Origin: Pseudocercospora fijiensis CIRAD86
Lineage: Eukaryota; Ascomycota; Dothideomycetes; Mycosphaerellales; Mycosphaerellaceae
Length of the DNA stretch: 64,000 nucleotides
Direction of reading: 5' to 3'
NCBI RefSeq assembly: GCF_000340215.1
Contig: NW_006921536.1
Span: forward strand, 260,886 to 324,885
Shown: positions 30,176 to 40,142 of the stretch, in pieces
Numbering within the stretch: position 1 is the stretch's first letter
Layout of the letters: every line of letters starts with the position of its first letter
Notes under the pieces: generated by a model
What the model was told of the DNA's origin: nothing
Database searches by the model: none
Seen by the model: only the letters and a program-made list of their open reading frames with translations
Translations under genes and position numbers: made by a program

Positions 30176-32227
30176 ATGCAGTCTAGCCCGCCAGTACGCG
30201 CCTTTGCGCGACGCGACTCTCAGCCAGAGTCGGAATATTCGCTGGACCTGAACGCATTAGATCTGGACAACGACGACACCGACACCAGTATTCCGAAGCC
30301 AAATATCGAGCGCATTATGTCAGAAGATATTGAAGGCCCCAGCGACTTCACACAAAACATGGATATGTGGATGCGAGGCGGGAGCATCAAGAAGAAAGGC
30401 ACGCTGAGAGGCAGGAACGCTACAGCACAAACGACGCGCGACTTCCGAGAAGAGGCGATGCGATCGCGGCACGAAGAATACGTGTCTGAGAACGATATCC
30501 GACGTGACTTTCTCGACGTGCCACAAAACGAGCTTCATCTTGAGGACGACCATACAGGAAGCCATCATACTCCGGAGAACAGCCCTCCCAAGCTGTCGGT
30601 GCTGAACCGAACGGGCGACGAGGAGCAGTTCAGCTCGGAGTGGCAGACTGATGGTGAAGGCTCAACTCCACAGCCACCAGCACATAAGCAGTTTCTTCCG
30701 CCGACTGTTGAGGATTACTATAGCGAGCTCACCACGGCACAGCAGACGCCAGGCCAATCTCGAGTTCGCACGTATGGCACGATCAATAGCAGTCTGAAGC
30801 AGACATTAGACGAAGAAGAAGAGGACAAGTCGACACCAGGACGTGCTTCTAGTCCAACCTTATCTCCCGTGCGATCGCCAATCCTACAGCGGAGCTCTAC
30901 TCAGGCCACCCTACAACGCACTTCTACGCACGGCACATATGGTCGCGAGGCTGATCACAAGTCTCGCATGGAGATGGAGCAGCAATTCAAGCAGCTTGAT
31001 GCAAAGTGCCAACAGCTGGAGCATCTGAATGATGTGTTGGGACATGCTCTAGACGAGGAGCGCCGGACACGCAAGCAGGAGCAGGTAAAGTACGAAACCA
31101 GCTCAGCTGAAGCCGCCCGTCGCGAAAAAGACCTTCTCGAGATGAAGGAAATGGCAAATCGACATAACGAAGAATTCCGACGAGAGTTTGCGCAGCTGAA
31201 GGAGAAGTTCGCCGATCAGCAGACTCTGGCGGAAATGGCTCGCAAGAACGCTTCTGGCGATGAGCAGACCCATGCTATCGAGGCGCAAGCGTTGCGCGGC
31301 GAGATCGAGAGGCTGAAGCTGGACCACCACCTGCAGATCAGAGGTCTGCAACAAGACTTGGAGATTGCCAATCGAAGCAGAACCGATGCAGAGCAGGACG
31401 TCCGAATGCTTCGGCAAGAACACGCAGGAGAGCGCGAGTTACATCAGGAGGAAGTCGCACGCCTCAAGGCCGAAACAAATCAGGCCCAGAAGACTGAGAA
31501 CGTCCTCGCTCAACTGGAGCGGCAACTGCGTGAAGCCAGGGCAGAGATTGCACGCCTCAAGAGTAACAATGTCGAAGCAGTTGATCAACTGAAGACTGCC
31601 TCTGAAGAGCTCGAAGCCGCCAAGCACGGCCGCGATGATGAACTAGATCGAGCCGTTGTCGAGCGCAGCCGAGCTGTAGAGCTTGCTGCTGGATTCCAAC
31701 GACAAATGCAAGAACTTCGGCAGCAAATGAGAGACGGAAAGGCTAGGCACGAATCAGAGATGGCCCGTCTACGCAACTCACATGAGCAAAATGGCCAGAC
31801 GTCAACGCAAGAAATCGAGGTGATTCGCATGGAGCTCGAATCGAAGCAGGCAGATCTCAATACTGCCATATTCGAGCGTGACCAAGCACAAGACTCGCTT
31901 CAGAATCTGGCCTCGGAAGTCTCTAGCCTCAAGAAGAAGCTTTTCGACCAGGAATCTGTCAACTCAACTTTGGACCTGCGTGTCACCGATGCGATTAAGA
32001 AGCGCGAGACGCATTGGCGCGAGAAGCTGGAGGAAGCTAATCGTGAGCGCGAGCTGATGGCGAAGACTTTGTTGCATCAATGGGGTAAAGAGGAGGTGGG
32101 TGTTGAAAGTCCGCAGAGGTATGCGTACAAGTACCATTCCAGATCCAAGACCCGAAGCAAGAGCCCAGACAAGGAGAATCGAGATCCAAGCAGCCCGAGG
32201 AAGGGATCGAAAGCTACAGCGGCATGA
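30176..32227 (+). CDS. Coiled-coil protein, spindle-pole-body-associated (Cut12/SnaD-like)
   Basis: Intronless, 683 aa from ATG 30176; the frame is open a little further up but only with a TTG. An acidic N-terminus contains IERIMSEDIEGPSDFTQNM followed by a basic patch (GGSIKKKGTLRGR), which I recall as typical of fungal spindle-pole-body proteins of the SnaD/Cut12 group. Residues about 265-625 form a long, nearly unbroken coiled coil rich in Glu, Arg, Gln and Leu with few prolines. The C-terminus ends with YKYHSRSKTRSKSPDKENRD and SSPRKGSK, possible Cdk sites. The proposed role is anchoring or regulating microtubule nucleation at the spindle pole. The family call rests on the N-terminal motif plus architecture, so treat it as probable. 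Confidence 0.65.
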   Translation: MQSSPPVRAFARRDSQPESEYSLDLNALDLDNDDTDTSIPKPNIERIMSEDIEGPSDFTQNMDMWMRGGSIKKKGTLRGRNATAQTTRDFREEAMRSRHEEYVSENDIRRDFLDVPQNELHLEDDHTGSHHTPENSPPKLSVLNRTGDEEQFSSEWQTDGEGSTPQPPAHKQFLPPTVEDYYSELTTAQQTPGQSRVRTYGTINSSLKQTLDEEEEDKSTPGRASSPTLSPVRSPILQRSSTQATLQRTSTHGTYGREADHKSRMEMEQQFKQLDAKCQQLEHLNDVLGHALDEERRTRKQEQVKYETSSAEAARREKDLLEMKEMANRHNEEFRREFAQLKEKFADQQTLAEMARKNASGDEQTHAIEAQALRGEIERLKLDHHLQIRGLQQDLEIANRSRTDAEQDVRMLRQEHAGERELHQEEVARLKAETNQAQKTENVLAQLERQLREARAEIARLKSNNVEAVDQLKTASEELEAAKHGRDDELDRAVVERSRAVELAAGFQRQMQELRQQMRDGKARHESEMARLRNSHEQNGQTSTQEIEVIRMELESKQADLNTAIFERDQAQDSLQNLASEVSSLKKKLFDQESVNSTLDLRVTDAIKKRETHWREKLEEANRERELMAKTLLHQWGKEEVGVESPQRYAYKYHSRSKTRSKSPDKENRDPSSPRKGSKATAA

Positions 32228-32354
32228 GTGACGAATCTGCCTCGCTGGGACATCAGATCATTAGTGAGGCAGCATAGCGCAGCATCAGCATCGATAATTT
32301 CTGTCATTCATGATCTCAAATCATTATCCTATCATCAGCGTATCCTCAATCCTT

Positions 32355-32783
32355 TCACAACAACCCCTTCCTTGCCAACTCAATCTTCCTCAAAGCCTCA
32401 TTCTCTTTAAACCCCCCTTTACTCACACACGCCATACTCCCCTCTCCAAACTCAATCTTATCCTCTTGTGCCGGGAACGCGCACGGACAATGGTGTGGGA
32501 AATGCACGCAGGATAATGTGTGAGGGCAGAGGTACCGATCGCAGCGGGCTACGCCAGCGTTAGCAAGAGTATGAGAATGAAGGTTTTTGGTTCGCTTCGC
32601 TCCTCGCTTACCAGCTTCGTAGTTTTGTTGATACCATTCCGAATCACTCGCGACGTTTTGAGGTTCTTGGTATTGCTGTTGTTGGTGGCCTTGATTGAAC
32701 ATGTTGCCGAAATTGAAGAATTGGGCGTTGGTGGAGCCGAGAAGGCTGCAGAGGATGAGGAGGAGGAGGTCGAGGAAGTCCAT
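32355..32783 (-). CDS. LCL2: LCL2 family (long chronological lifespan protein 2), secreted/ER protein
   Basis: Two exons: 32783-32612 and 32548-32355, 121 aa. The 63-nt intron (GTAAGC, TTGCTAAC branch, GCGTAG) has a length divisible by three and no stop in frame, so the unspliced transcript is also open. Splicing joins YEA to ARCDRYLCP and restores the family pattern. An N-terminal signal peptide ([20 protein letters not shown]) is followed by QFFNFGNMF, a Gln-rich stretch, [10 protein letters not shown], then [29 protein letters not shown] and the conserved C-terminal [14 protein letters not shown]. The family is small, Cys-rich and implicated in ER-associated degradation in yeast. The whole mature domain is present. 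Confidence 0.92.
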   Translation of the reverse strand: MDFLDLLLLILCSLLGSTNAQFFNFGNMFNQGHQQQQYQEPQNVASDSEWYQQNYEAGKRGAKRTKNLHSHTLANAGVARCDRYLCPHTLSCVHFPHHCPCAFPAQEDKIEFGEGSMACVSKGGFKENEALRKIELARKGLL

Positions 32784-33047
32784 GGTGCTTGCTTGCTTGC
32801 TTGAGCGTGTGTGGTTGTGCTTGAAGGAAAGCTGTCCGTCAGGCATGTGTATGCGCCAGCATGAGGCTGCGTTCATGTGAGAATGATGGGGCTGGGCTTG
32901 GCTTGGCATTGCCGAAGGAGCGGAGAGATTTTTGATGTGAGGAGATTCGAGACTTCATCAGAACTTTTTGCGACCGCTGCAACGAAGTTTTATAGCTCGC
33001 AATCACCATATCGTAACGCAAGACGACGAATACGAACATCTCTCACC
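32784..33047. promoter_or_regulatory. Bidirectional promoter (LCL2 / NOP10)
   Basis: 264 bp between divergent ATG codons, containing a run of GCTT repeats just upstream of LCL2. No gene here. Confidence 0.5.
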
Positions 33048-33358
33048 ATGCATCTCATGTACACTCTCGATGAGCAGGGCAAGCGCCTGTATACCCTCAA
33101 GAAAGTCAGCGATTCTGGCGAAGTCACCAAGTCGGCGCATCCTGCTAGATTTTCGCCTGATGATAAGTACTCGAGGTAGGGAAGACGCGGTTAGGAATGA
33201 GATGGTGAAGGATGCTGATGGATAATTCAGACATCGAGTCACTCTCAAGAAGCGATATGGACTGCTTTTGACACAACAGAGTACGTGAAATCCTCGAATT
33301 AGGGTTGGAGAGATGTACTGACAGGTTTGCAGAGGATAAGATGGTGCTTGGACAGTAG
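33048..33358 (+). CDS. NOP10: NOP10, H/ACA snoRNP subunit
   Basis: Three exons, 33048-33175, 33231-33280 and 33333-33358, 67 aa. Introns are 55 nt (GTAGGG, branch near CTGATG, TTCAG) and 52 nt (GTACGT, CTGAC branch, TTTGCAG). The product begins [20 protein letters not shown] and carries the diagnostic [17 protein letters not shown] and VTLKKRYG, nearly invariant in eukaryotes. NOP10 binds the pseudouridine synthase Cbf5 in the H/ACA particle that pseudouridylates rRNA. The last exon is short and codes a basic, variable tail; if the second intron is not used, translation ends at a TGA at about 33286, giving a slightly shorter tail. Confidence 0.95.
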
Positions 33359-33667
33359 AAAGGGAAGATGATATCTTGAAGGGTTAGCGAGGAGTCCGGG
33401 CGTTAAGAGTTTGTTTGAGGGCTATCAAAACTGGAAATACCTCGAGACATATGGCTCAGAGCAGAACATCGATGTGCTCTGGCGTCTCGAATGTATTTAG
33501 GTTTCACTCCCACGGTCGCTGCTTGCTGTCAATCTCCACATCCTTTCGCCGCAGCCAAGCAAAATCCACAGGCGCACGCATCGCTAACCGAAGTTTCCTC
33601 AGATTGATCTAGGATCAGCTCAACGCCTTGGCATTCTGAATTCCATCAGATGATCTCCTGAAGGTTG
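33359..33667. other. Intergenic region
   Basis: Between NOP10 (+) and the first F-box-like gene (-). No recognisable gene; presumed 3' flanks. Confidence 0.45.
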
Positions 33668-34249
33668 TCAGCAAGGAACTGAGGCTCTTGTCTGATGGTC
33701 AAGGTCTGCGTACTTAGTATCGAGAAGAGCGTGTGCACCATCCCAATTAACCCAGTGTGTGATGGAGCTGCCGTCGCTGTGCTCCAGCGTGACATCTAAC
33801 TCGATGCAGCGACTGGTCAATGGCAAAAAGCAGCAGGACACAAACCAGCTTCTGCAAACAAAGAGGGCCGTCCCCTTGGCGCGTTCATTGTCCACAAACA
33901 CTGCGCTCGTGCCCCGGTTCAGGCGGAAACGGGAAATGGTAAAGCGCTGGGTAACAGGCAGGCTATAAAGCCATTTCTTGGCGGTCTCGAAGGTTTTTCG
34001 AAAGTCCAAAGAACGACTAGCGAGAGTCATTTGAAAGACGGTGGTGCCATAGTATACTCTAGCAACGGCCTTTCTGGTGACGCGGTTGACGTGGAGCTGC
34101 CACGGAGGCTTGTGGGCTCTGGTGATGGTGACGACTCCTTGGAGTTTGATGCCGGCGATGAGCGTAGACTCGAGGATCTGGTCCTGCAGCTCTTGAGGAA
34201 GCGCCTGGATGCGCTCTTCGATGCTGGGGCGATAGGCGGAAGCGGCCAT
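33668..34249 (-). CDS. F-box-like family protein, paralogue 1
   Basis: 193 aa from the ATG at 34249. Residues 1-30 include IEERIQALPQELQDQILEST, an F-box-like helix pair with the LP...EL...I pattern. A conserved middle follows: LHVNRVTRKAVARVYYGTT, which recurs as LSVNRATRKSFA and LSINHATRKKLATQYY in the neighbours. The rest is mixed alpha/beta with no known motif. F-box proteins are adaptors of SCF ubiquitin ligases; that role is only suggested. The last residues follow a region with GTACGC that might be an intron donor, so the C-terminus is uncertain. Confidence 0.6.
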   Translation of the reverse strand: MAASAYRPSIEERIQALPQELQDQILESTLIAGIKLQGVVTITRAHKPPWQLHVNRVTRKAVARVYYGTTVFQMTLASRSLDFRKTFETAKKWLYSLPVTQRFTISRFRLNRGTSAVFVDNERAKGTALFVCRSWFVSCCFLPLTSRCIELDVTLEHSDGSSITHWVNWDGAHALLDTKYADLDHQTRASVPC

Positions 34250-34434
34250 GTTGGCTGCAAAGCGCGATTGGAGTATTGCGCAAAATGTCGCCAATGGCGA
34301 AGGACAAGTCGCCTCGCGAATGTCGATGCTGTGCTGAGGCTGCCGTTGAAACTCCAAAATTTCGACGCCAAGATGCAACGTTTTACGCACTGTTCACTTT
34401 CACAGGAGACGCCGCAAGAGAAGAGAGTCAATGG

Positions 34435-34719
34435 CTATCCTGGAATTCGCCTGATCGCACATCTCGTTCACGCTCATAACGCAAATGGCATGGTCCCCAG
34501 AATCTTGCGTCACCAGGAACTTGTATATCCAAATGTCGCTTCCAAAGATCCGAATAGTAAGTTCGAAGCGAATGACTTGCGAGTTGCGCGGTTGACGCTG
34601 AGCTGCTTGGGTGTCTTGTAGAAGCGTAAGACTTCGATGACTTTTTTGATCTCGAGATACCCTAACGCGTCAGCTAGAATGCATCGCTCCAGCGGCGTTC
34701 GTTTTGCACGACTGATCAA
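34435..34719 (-). pseudogene. Degraded F-box-like paralogue 2 (middle segment only)
   Basis: On - the segment around 34620-34560 encodes a FYKTPKQLSVNRATRKSFA stretch that aligns with the middle of paralogues 1 and 3, followed by LLFG in place of YYG. Downstream the homologous signal changes frame, and the F-box-like start is not seen upstream. It is probably a decayed copy rather than a working gene, though an unrecognised spliced gene remains possible. Confidence 0.5.
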
Positions 34720-35152
34720 GGAGCCACTGACAATTCAAGGACATGTGATTCCGGCTGGGGTACGTATCTAGGCACACTCAGGACCGTTCATCGTTCCAAG
34801 CTAATCCAGCGATAGACCGTCGGTTCTGCAACAGCAGATATCAGCCACATGGACGCAAGCATATATCCTGACCCCGATCATCTTATGCCTGAGGGGTGAC
34901 TCAGTCCTATCCGAGATCCAATGCAATGCTATATGACAGCCGGATTTGACAAGCGATATTGTCCTGGCCAAGTGTAAGCGCAATCAACGATAGAACGAAC
35001 TTGTTCTTGGACTGACATTGGTCATTGGACAAATTCACTTCGAGAGTGGAACTCCCAACGATCGCTGCTTTGGTCGATGCATTTGATTTCGATTTTGTTG
35101 AGGAGTCAGCGAAGGGAAGGTAGCTTTCTTGAGCTGTTTCCGCCGCCTTCTT
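34720..35152. other. Intergenic region between F-box-like paralogues
   Basis: No recognisable gene. It may include decayed ends of the paralogues on each side. Confidence 0.4.
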
Positions 35153-35929
35153 CTAAATGTATGTTGGTGAGAGTAAGGGCCTCGAGAGCGTGGTGGTGAT
35201 GGCCGCCGAGTTGCTGTGCGAAGACCTTGCAATTGCCTTGATGTGACGGCCTCGAGCTGCAAAGACCTCTTGAGCTCCAGCGAAACTAATTCTCCTTGCG
35301 TAATTCAGGCGTAAGGCACTCTGCGTAATATTAGCAAGACCTTTGACATCGAACGACATGAATGAAGTATGTACATACCATGGAAGTGCAGCAATTTCGC
35401 GTCGATCCAGCCATTTGAGCTCTTGTCCTCCACTCACCACACGCGCCAACACACCGGCGAGAAGACGAATGCTTCCAAAGTGAAAACCTTGTGAGGTCCA
35501 GACATTCTCATGCTGCTGCAATGCCTTCACGATCTGGCGTCGAGTGATGAGTGAGTGTTTGAACTTGAGCTCCTTGATGAGGCTCAAGTGCTCTGGCGAA
35601 ACGCTACGGATCCAGAGAAAGCTGGACCATGTTACGAAGTTGCGCCGACCGGAGAAGTTAACGATGAATTCGGTATTCGAGTAGTATTGTGTCGCGAGCT
35701 TCTTGCGTGTAGCGTGATTGATGGAGAGTGCTGTTGGCGGCCTGTAGTCCTCATCGATGATTACTGTTTCGCCGGCCTCGAAGGAACCGAGAACGTAGTC
35801 GAAGATCGAGTCTTGAAGTTCCTGAGTGAGGGCTCGAACGCGGCGTTGCACCTCTTCGAAACGCGGGTCGGTTAAGGTGAGCGCTTTCATGCTATGTTCT
35901 AGCTCCATCACGCGGTAGTTGATTGCCAT
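35153..35929 (-). CDS. F-box-like family protein, paralogue 3
   Basis: 258 aa if unspliced, starting at the ATG 35929 (the codon at 35944 is GTG). RRVRALTQELQDSIFDYVL aligns with the F-box-like start of paralogue 1, and PPTALSINHATRKKLATQYY with its middle. Near 35379 there is a good donor (GTATGT) and near 35322 a TTGCTAAT branch with CAG acceptor (58 nt). Using this intron would close the frame at once with TGA after REIAALP, making a product of about the same size as paralogue 1. So the true C-terminus is either the spliced short form or the longer unspliced form. No known catalytic motif. Confidence 0.55.
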   Translation of the reverse strand: MAINYRVMELEHSMKALTLTDPRFEEVQRRVRALTQELQDSIFDYVLGSFEAGETVIIDEDYRPPTALSINHATRKKLATQYYSNTEFIVNFSGRRNFVTWSSFLWIRSVSPEHLSLIKELKFKHSLITRRQIVKALQQHENVWTSQGFHFGSIRLLAGVLARVVSGGQELKWLDRREIAALPWYVHTSFMSFDVKGLANITQSALRLNYARRISFAGAQEVFAARGRHIKAIARSSHSNSAAITTTLSRPLLSPTYI

Positions 35930-36121
35930 GTTAGTGAAAGCCACAGGAATCGAAGCTGTCTAGTACTGAAACTGGGACGCGAACGGGTTGCGGATAAGTC
36001 ATAGAAGCGAGTGCCAAGACTTCACAAGCGTGGCCAATTTGCTAGCGCCAAATAAGTGAGTGGGGCTCACATTGAGAAAACATGTAGCTAAGCAACCACT
36101 GACAGTCGTCAATGCTCTACG

Positions 36122-36380
36122 CTACCGTCGGAGTACCTCTATGAAGCTTCTCCCAGCGTTAGATGCTTGATCTCTTCTAAAAAGTGTGGTGGCTAGGATG
36201 ATGGCGAGCATGTCACATCCATGCTCTTCGCCTGGGAATAAGAATTGGGAAACTTTTCGAGAGTATCCCAAATTTGGCTCGATTGCGGTCGTGAAGTCTA
36301 GGATCATGTCTTGCAGCTCTCACGCGAGCGCTTGAATGCTGTCGCACAGTGTCTTTTCCTCCGCAACCTCCATCTTGATG
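36122..36380 (-). pseudogene. Degraded F-box-like paralogue 4 (5' part)
   Basis: On - near 36340-36280 the frame reads DSIQALA, an in-frame TGA (36322-36320), then ELQDMILDFTTA, which aligns with the F-box-like start of paralogue 1 (ERIQALPQELQDQILEST). The stop codon inside the first helix pair and the lack of the conserved middle downstream mark it as a broken copy. Confidence 0.5.
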
Positions 36381-36812
36381 CAGGCACCAGTCAAGGATGG
36401 AGATGGTTGTTGACGGTGGCCAGCTTTTCTGCGTTGGGGTGGAGTGTCAGGGTTATGAGGAACAGTGCTGAGGCTAGCTTATATAGTATTCAGCCCGCGA
36501 TGGCTATGCGCGGTTCTCACGATCAACTGAAGTTGCCAAAGCGAAGCATGGGAAATGTGAATTGTTTTCTACAGCGCAATTCTTACAGCGCACTTCAATT
36601 GCATTGTGTCGCCTTCTCGCCGCTTGCCGGTGCCGTTGCCCAGGGGCAAATTCCAGTTCGCAGGAGAATACTGGCCAGTCGGCGCATTTCTGCCGTATAG
36701 ATTCGTGAATAAGTTGCAAGCCGACCATGGCAGCTGTTCCGATGCTCCCCAAAACGCCGTCGCTATGCCAAGTTCATTCGACGTCCCAGTGAAATGCTTC
36801 AAGAGAGCCCCA
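36381..36812. other. Intergenic region upstream of decayed F-box-like copy, 3' of SRP54
   Basis: No recognisable gene. It includes the 3' flank of SRP54. Confidence 0.4.
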
Positions 36813-38378
36813 CTACCGTCTACCACCAGCTCCACCACCGCCCATGCCGCCCATCCCACCAAGCATGCTCATCATCTTCTGCATGTCCATGCCTCCTAGG
36901 TTTGGCATTCCGCCGCCTCCTCCACCTCCACCCATCATCTTCATTATTGAGTTCATATCCATTCCTCCCATGCCTGCACCGCCTTGGCCCATACTCTGCA
37001 TTCGTTTCTGCATGGCAGCCATCTGCTGTTGCTTGTTACCAGAGCCCATCATTTGCTGAGCCTTCTGCAAATTGCCCATGTTGCCCTTCATCTTCTTTGC
37101 CATACCAGCCATCATGCGCTGTTGAGTGAGGAGCTCTTCCACTTCTCGCACAGACGTGCCCGACCCTCTCGCCACCCTAGTAATACGTGTCGGCTGCTCT
37201 ACGAACATCTTACCATCTGAGTCGAGTTCCTTCGCAGTCATCGAGTCGCAGATGTAGATCATTCTCTTCAGCTTCATACCGCCCTCTTCGTCGTCCATCT
37301 GGCCCATCATGTTGCTGAGACCAGGAATCATGCCAGCCATCTTCGACAGTGGTCCCATCTTCATGATGTTCTGCAACTGGTCACGAAGGTCTCGCACGGA
37401 GAATTTGCCTTCTGTAATGTTCTTCATGGTCTCCTTCTGGTCCAACTTCAGACTCTGCACGTGCTCGACCAAGCCTTGCATGTCTCCCATGCCGAGCAAT
37501 TTCGAGACAAACGATTGCGGGTTGAACTTCTCCAGATCTAGCAAGTGCTCTCCAGTACCGATGAAGACGATGGGTGTATGAGTTGCTGCGACAGCTGAGA
37601 TGGCACCACCTCCCGCTGCTGCGCCGTCGGTTTTGGTAATGATGATGGCTCCAAAATCTGCTGCATCCTTGAACTCCCTGCTTTGCGACTCGGCTGCCTG
37701 ACCTATGGATGCGTCCAGGACCATGATTGTCTGATGGGGCGATACTGCATGCTGGATGTCTTTCATTTCTGCAAAGAGTGCGGCTTCCTGGTGATGGCGA
37801 CCTGACGTGTCCACAATAATGATTTCGAACTTCTCCTTCTTAAACTTCTCTACACCATCTCGAGCCACCACCGCAGGATCTGTCTGGGTCAGAGAGCCGT
37901 AGTATGGAATCTTAGCCTTGGTCGCGTTCTGCTTAAGCTGGTCAAACGCTCCTGCTCTGAAGGTATCCGCACAAACTAAGCAGGTCTTGAATCCTCTGGC
38001 TTGATACCATCTTGCCAATTTCGTACATGTTGTCGTTTTTCCTGCACCCTGCAGACCAACGAACATGATGACATTGCTCTTGCCTTTCTTTGGCTGGTAC
38101 GGGTTCTGGTGCGGGTTTACGATGTCGACCAGCGCATCGAAGACGGCTTTCTGTATTATGCGCTTCTTGTTCGCGTGCGGTGGGAGGTCGTTGAATTTTA
38201 CTGTGCCTTTGATGGTTTGTCGGAGGTTCTTGACCAGTCCAACGTTGACATCGGCTTCCACGAGAGCATTGCTGATCTCCTTGATCATTCCATCAAAGGC
38301 CTTTTCGTCGAGTGTTTGCGCTCGAGTCAGGTCGTTGACGGCGGCGTTGATTCGCCGCCCCAAGTCTTGTAGGACCAT
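36813..38378 (-). CDS. SRP54: Signal recognition particle 54 kDa subunit (SRP54)
   Basis: Intronless, 521 aa, normal length. SRP54 binds signal peptides and SRP RNA, and its GTPase docks with the SRP receptor at the ER. The N domain starts [17 protein letters not shown]. The G domain has [15 protein letters not shown] (G1), [13 protein letters not shown] (G2), DTSGRHHQE (G3), [11 protein letters not shown] (G4) and [12 protein letters not shown] (G5). The Met-rich M domain (about 325-450) contains the signal-peptide groove and the RNA-binding stretch [13 protein letters not shown], followed by a Gly/Met-rich tail with an eight-Gly run. All GTPase motifs are intact. Confidence 0.98.
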   Translation of the reverse strand: MVLQDLGRRINAAVNDLTRAQTLDEKAFDGMIKEISNALVEADVNVGLVKNLRQTIKGTVKFNDLPPHANKKRIIQKAVFDALVDIVNPHQNPYQPKKGKSNVIMFVGLQGAGKTTTCTKLARWYQARGFKTCLVCADTFRAGAFDQLKQNATKAKIPYYGSLTQTDPAVVARDGVEKFKKEKFEIIIVDTSGRHHQEAALFAEMKDIQHAVSPHQTIMVLDASIGQAAESQSREFKDAADFGAIIITKTDGAAAGGGAISAVAATHTPIVFIGTGEHLLDLEKFNPQSFVSKLLGMGDMQGLVEHVQSLKLDQKETMKNITEGKFSVRDLRDQLQNIMKMGPLSKMAGMIPGLSNMMGQMDDEEGGMKLKRMIYICDSMTAKELDSDGKMFVEQPTRITRVARGSGTSVREVEELLTQQRMMAGMAKKMKGNMGNLQKAQQMMGSGNKQQQMAAMQKRMQSMGQGGAGMGGMDMNSIMKMMGGGGGGGGMPNLGGMDMQKMMSMLGGMGGMGGGGAGGRR

Positions 38379-38612
38379 CGCCGAGGTGCTTTAGCTGTGG
38401 TGACTATTGCGAAGGTCGAGCTCTTGCTCTTACAGTCATTGCACAAGTGATTTCAGTGGACAGTTCGTGGGAGAAGGTGATCGATCGAGGTCCATGTGGG
38501 GTCAGGTCAGCGCCGCAGCGGAGGCTTGGCGTTGATGCTCTTCGAACTTGGAAGCGAAGAAAAAAGTCCACCATCCTCGAGACCACCTTCACCACCTCGC
38601 AATCACACAAAA
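38379..38612. promoter_or_regulatory. Bidirectional promoter (SRP54 / RRP15)
   Basis: 234 bp between divergent ATG codons of two housekeeping genes tied to protein synthesis. Shared control is plausible but no motif is claimed. Confidence 0.5.
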
Positions 38613-39602
38613 ATGGCGCCAATTGCAGGAAAGAAGCGTCGCATTGAAGACGAGGTGCGACCGAAGAAGAAAAAATTCATCAAAAAGCAAAAGACATACC
38701 ACAGCTCCTCGGAAGACGAGGAAGACGGGCCTGCACAGCGAGCATCGGATGCGCCCGCGCCAAAATATGTCCTGAAAGCGAAGGAGACTGTGAAAAAGTC
38801 TGAGATACATGTAGGTACAACGACATCCAAGCCGAAATCGATATTGAAGCGCGTTGTCCCGGCACCAAAGCCGCCTTCCGAGCCTTCCGAGCCTTCAGCA
38901 TTCGGCGATGACAGCGAAGATGCAGAGGAGGAAGCGGCGGATGGAGGAGTGGACGTGCTTGAGAGGAATACCGCCCTTAACGGCCTGCCAGCAGAAGGTT
39001 CTGAGAATGATGACGACGACGGACTTCCAGAGAACGACGAACCAGATCTTGATCAGGCAACTTCAGCCTCTGATTCAGAATCTGATGGGCACGCCTCAAT
39101 CACTTCCTCCCAAGCCCGAACGAAGAAGAAGCGAAATGATCCAGATTCAATGGCAACAAGCATGCTCAAAATTCTCGACACGAAACTAACTGCATCCAAA
39201 CGAGCCAATCCTCTACTCAGTCGCAGCAAGACCCCTGCCGAAGCTGATAAGCAACTCGCGGATGCAAAACTCGAATCAAAAGCTCGAGCGCAGATACGAG
39301 CAGAGAAGAGGGCACTGGCAGAAAAGGGCCATGTCGCAGATGTTCTGGGCCTTCAAACACCGAATGTGGATACAGGAGCAATATTGGAAGAGGAGAAAAG
39401 GCTCAAAAAGACGGCGCAAAGAGGTGTGGTAAAATTGTTCAATGCTGTGAGGGCGGCACAGGTCAAGGCTGAGGAGGCAAGAGCTGAGGCGAGGAAGGAA
39501 GGCGTGGTTGGCATGAAGAAGAGGGAAGAGAGGGTTAACGAGATGAGCAAGCAGGGTTTTCTCGACCTGATATCGAAGGGAGGCAAGGCTGTAGAGGCAT
39601 GA
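38613..39602 (+). CDS. RRP15: Ribosomal RNA-processing protein 15 (Rrp15)
   Basis: Intronless, 329 aa from the ATG at 38613, which starts a basic N-terminus (MAPIAGKKRRIEDEVRPKKKK); the open frame upstream lacks a conserved start. The first half is acidic and low-complexity (SSSEDEEDG, DDSEDAEEEA). The Rrp15 domain occupies about residues 195-325: MATSMLKILDTKL, LLSRSKTPAEADKQLADAKLE, RGVVKLFNAVRAAQ and the closing MSKQGFLDLISKG. Rrp15 is a nucleolar factor for 60S ribosomal subunit precursor processing. Everything expected is present. Confidence 0.94.
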   Translation: MAPIAGKKRRIEDEVRPKKKKFIKKQKTYHSSSEDEEDGPAQRASDAPAPKYVLKAKETVKKSEIHVGTTTSKPKSILKRVVPAPKPPSEPSEPSAFGDDSEDAEEEAADGGVDVLERNTALNGLPAEGSENDDDDGLPENDEPDLDQATSASDSESDGHASITSSQARTKKKRNDPDSMATSMLKILDTKLTASKRANPLLSRSKTPAEADKQLADAKLESKARAQIRAEKRALAEKGHVADVLGLQTPNVDTGAILEEEKRLKKTAQRGVVKLFNAVRAAQVKAEEARAEARKEGVVGMKKREERVNEMSKQGFLDLISKGGKAVEA

Positions 39603-40142
39603 ACGTATCACGCTGCACGGCGATTGATTACGAAGTGCCAACTTGAGCAGTGGCATCCATTCGAAGTGCAAATCTGACGCATACGTGGACGCCAACTTTG
39701 CAAATAATCCTCTGAGTGGCTGTCCGCTGATAGTCAAGGGCATGAACCGAATTTGTCGCCATCTGGCCATGTACCTCGCGATCGGATTTGAAACGCTGGA
39801 AGAAGGACGAAATATGAACGGCATCGTGTTTCCGCGTTCCGAAAGCTGACACCCTTGTACCTGTCAGACTGTCAGACGTTCTGATGGTAACAGGGGCATA
39901 AGCTGTGCTTACCTGGAGTTACTTCAATGGCTGGACGGCCTCTCTGGGCGCGCCTCGATAAGAGAATTGATATGAACCTGCCCTTCAAGAGCTGGACGGG
40001 AAGGGCAGTAGACTGAAAGAGCCTCTCGCGAGCATAGCGCCCTTCTACAGACCAAGACTGGGTGTAGGGCGCTGCGTGTGCACTCACTACCAAGCTAAGC
40101 ACCCTCATTGGAGCCACACCTTATCGTCTTCCATCGACCGCA
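39603..40142. other. Intergenic region
   Basis: Between RRP15 and the next + gene. No gene recognised; a C/T-rich stretch precedes the next ATG. Confidence 0.45.
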
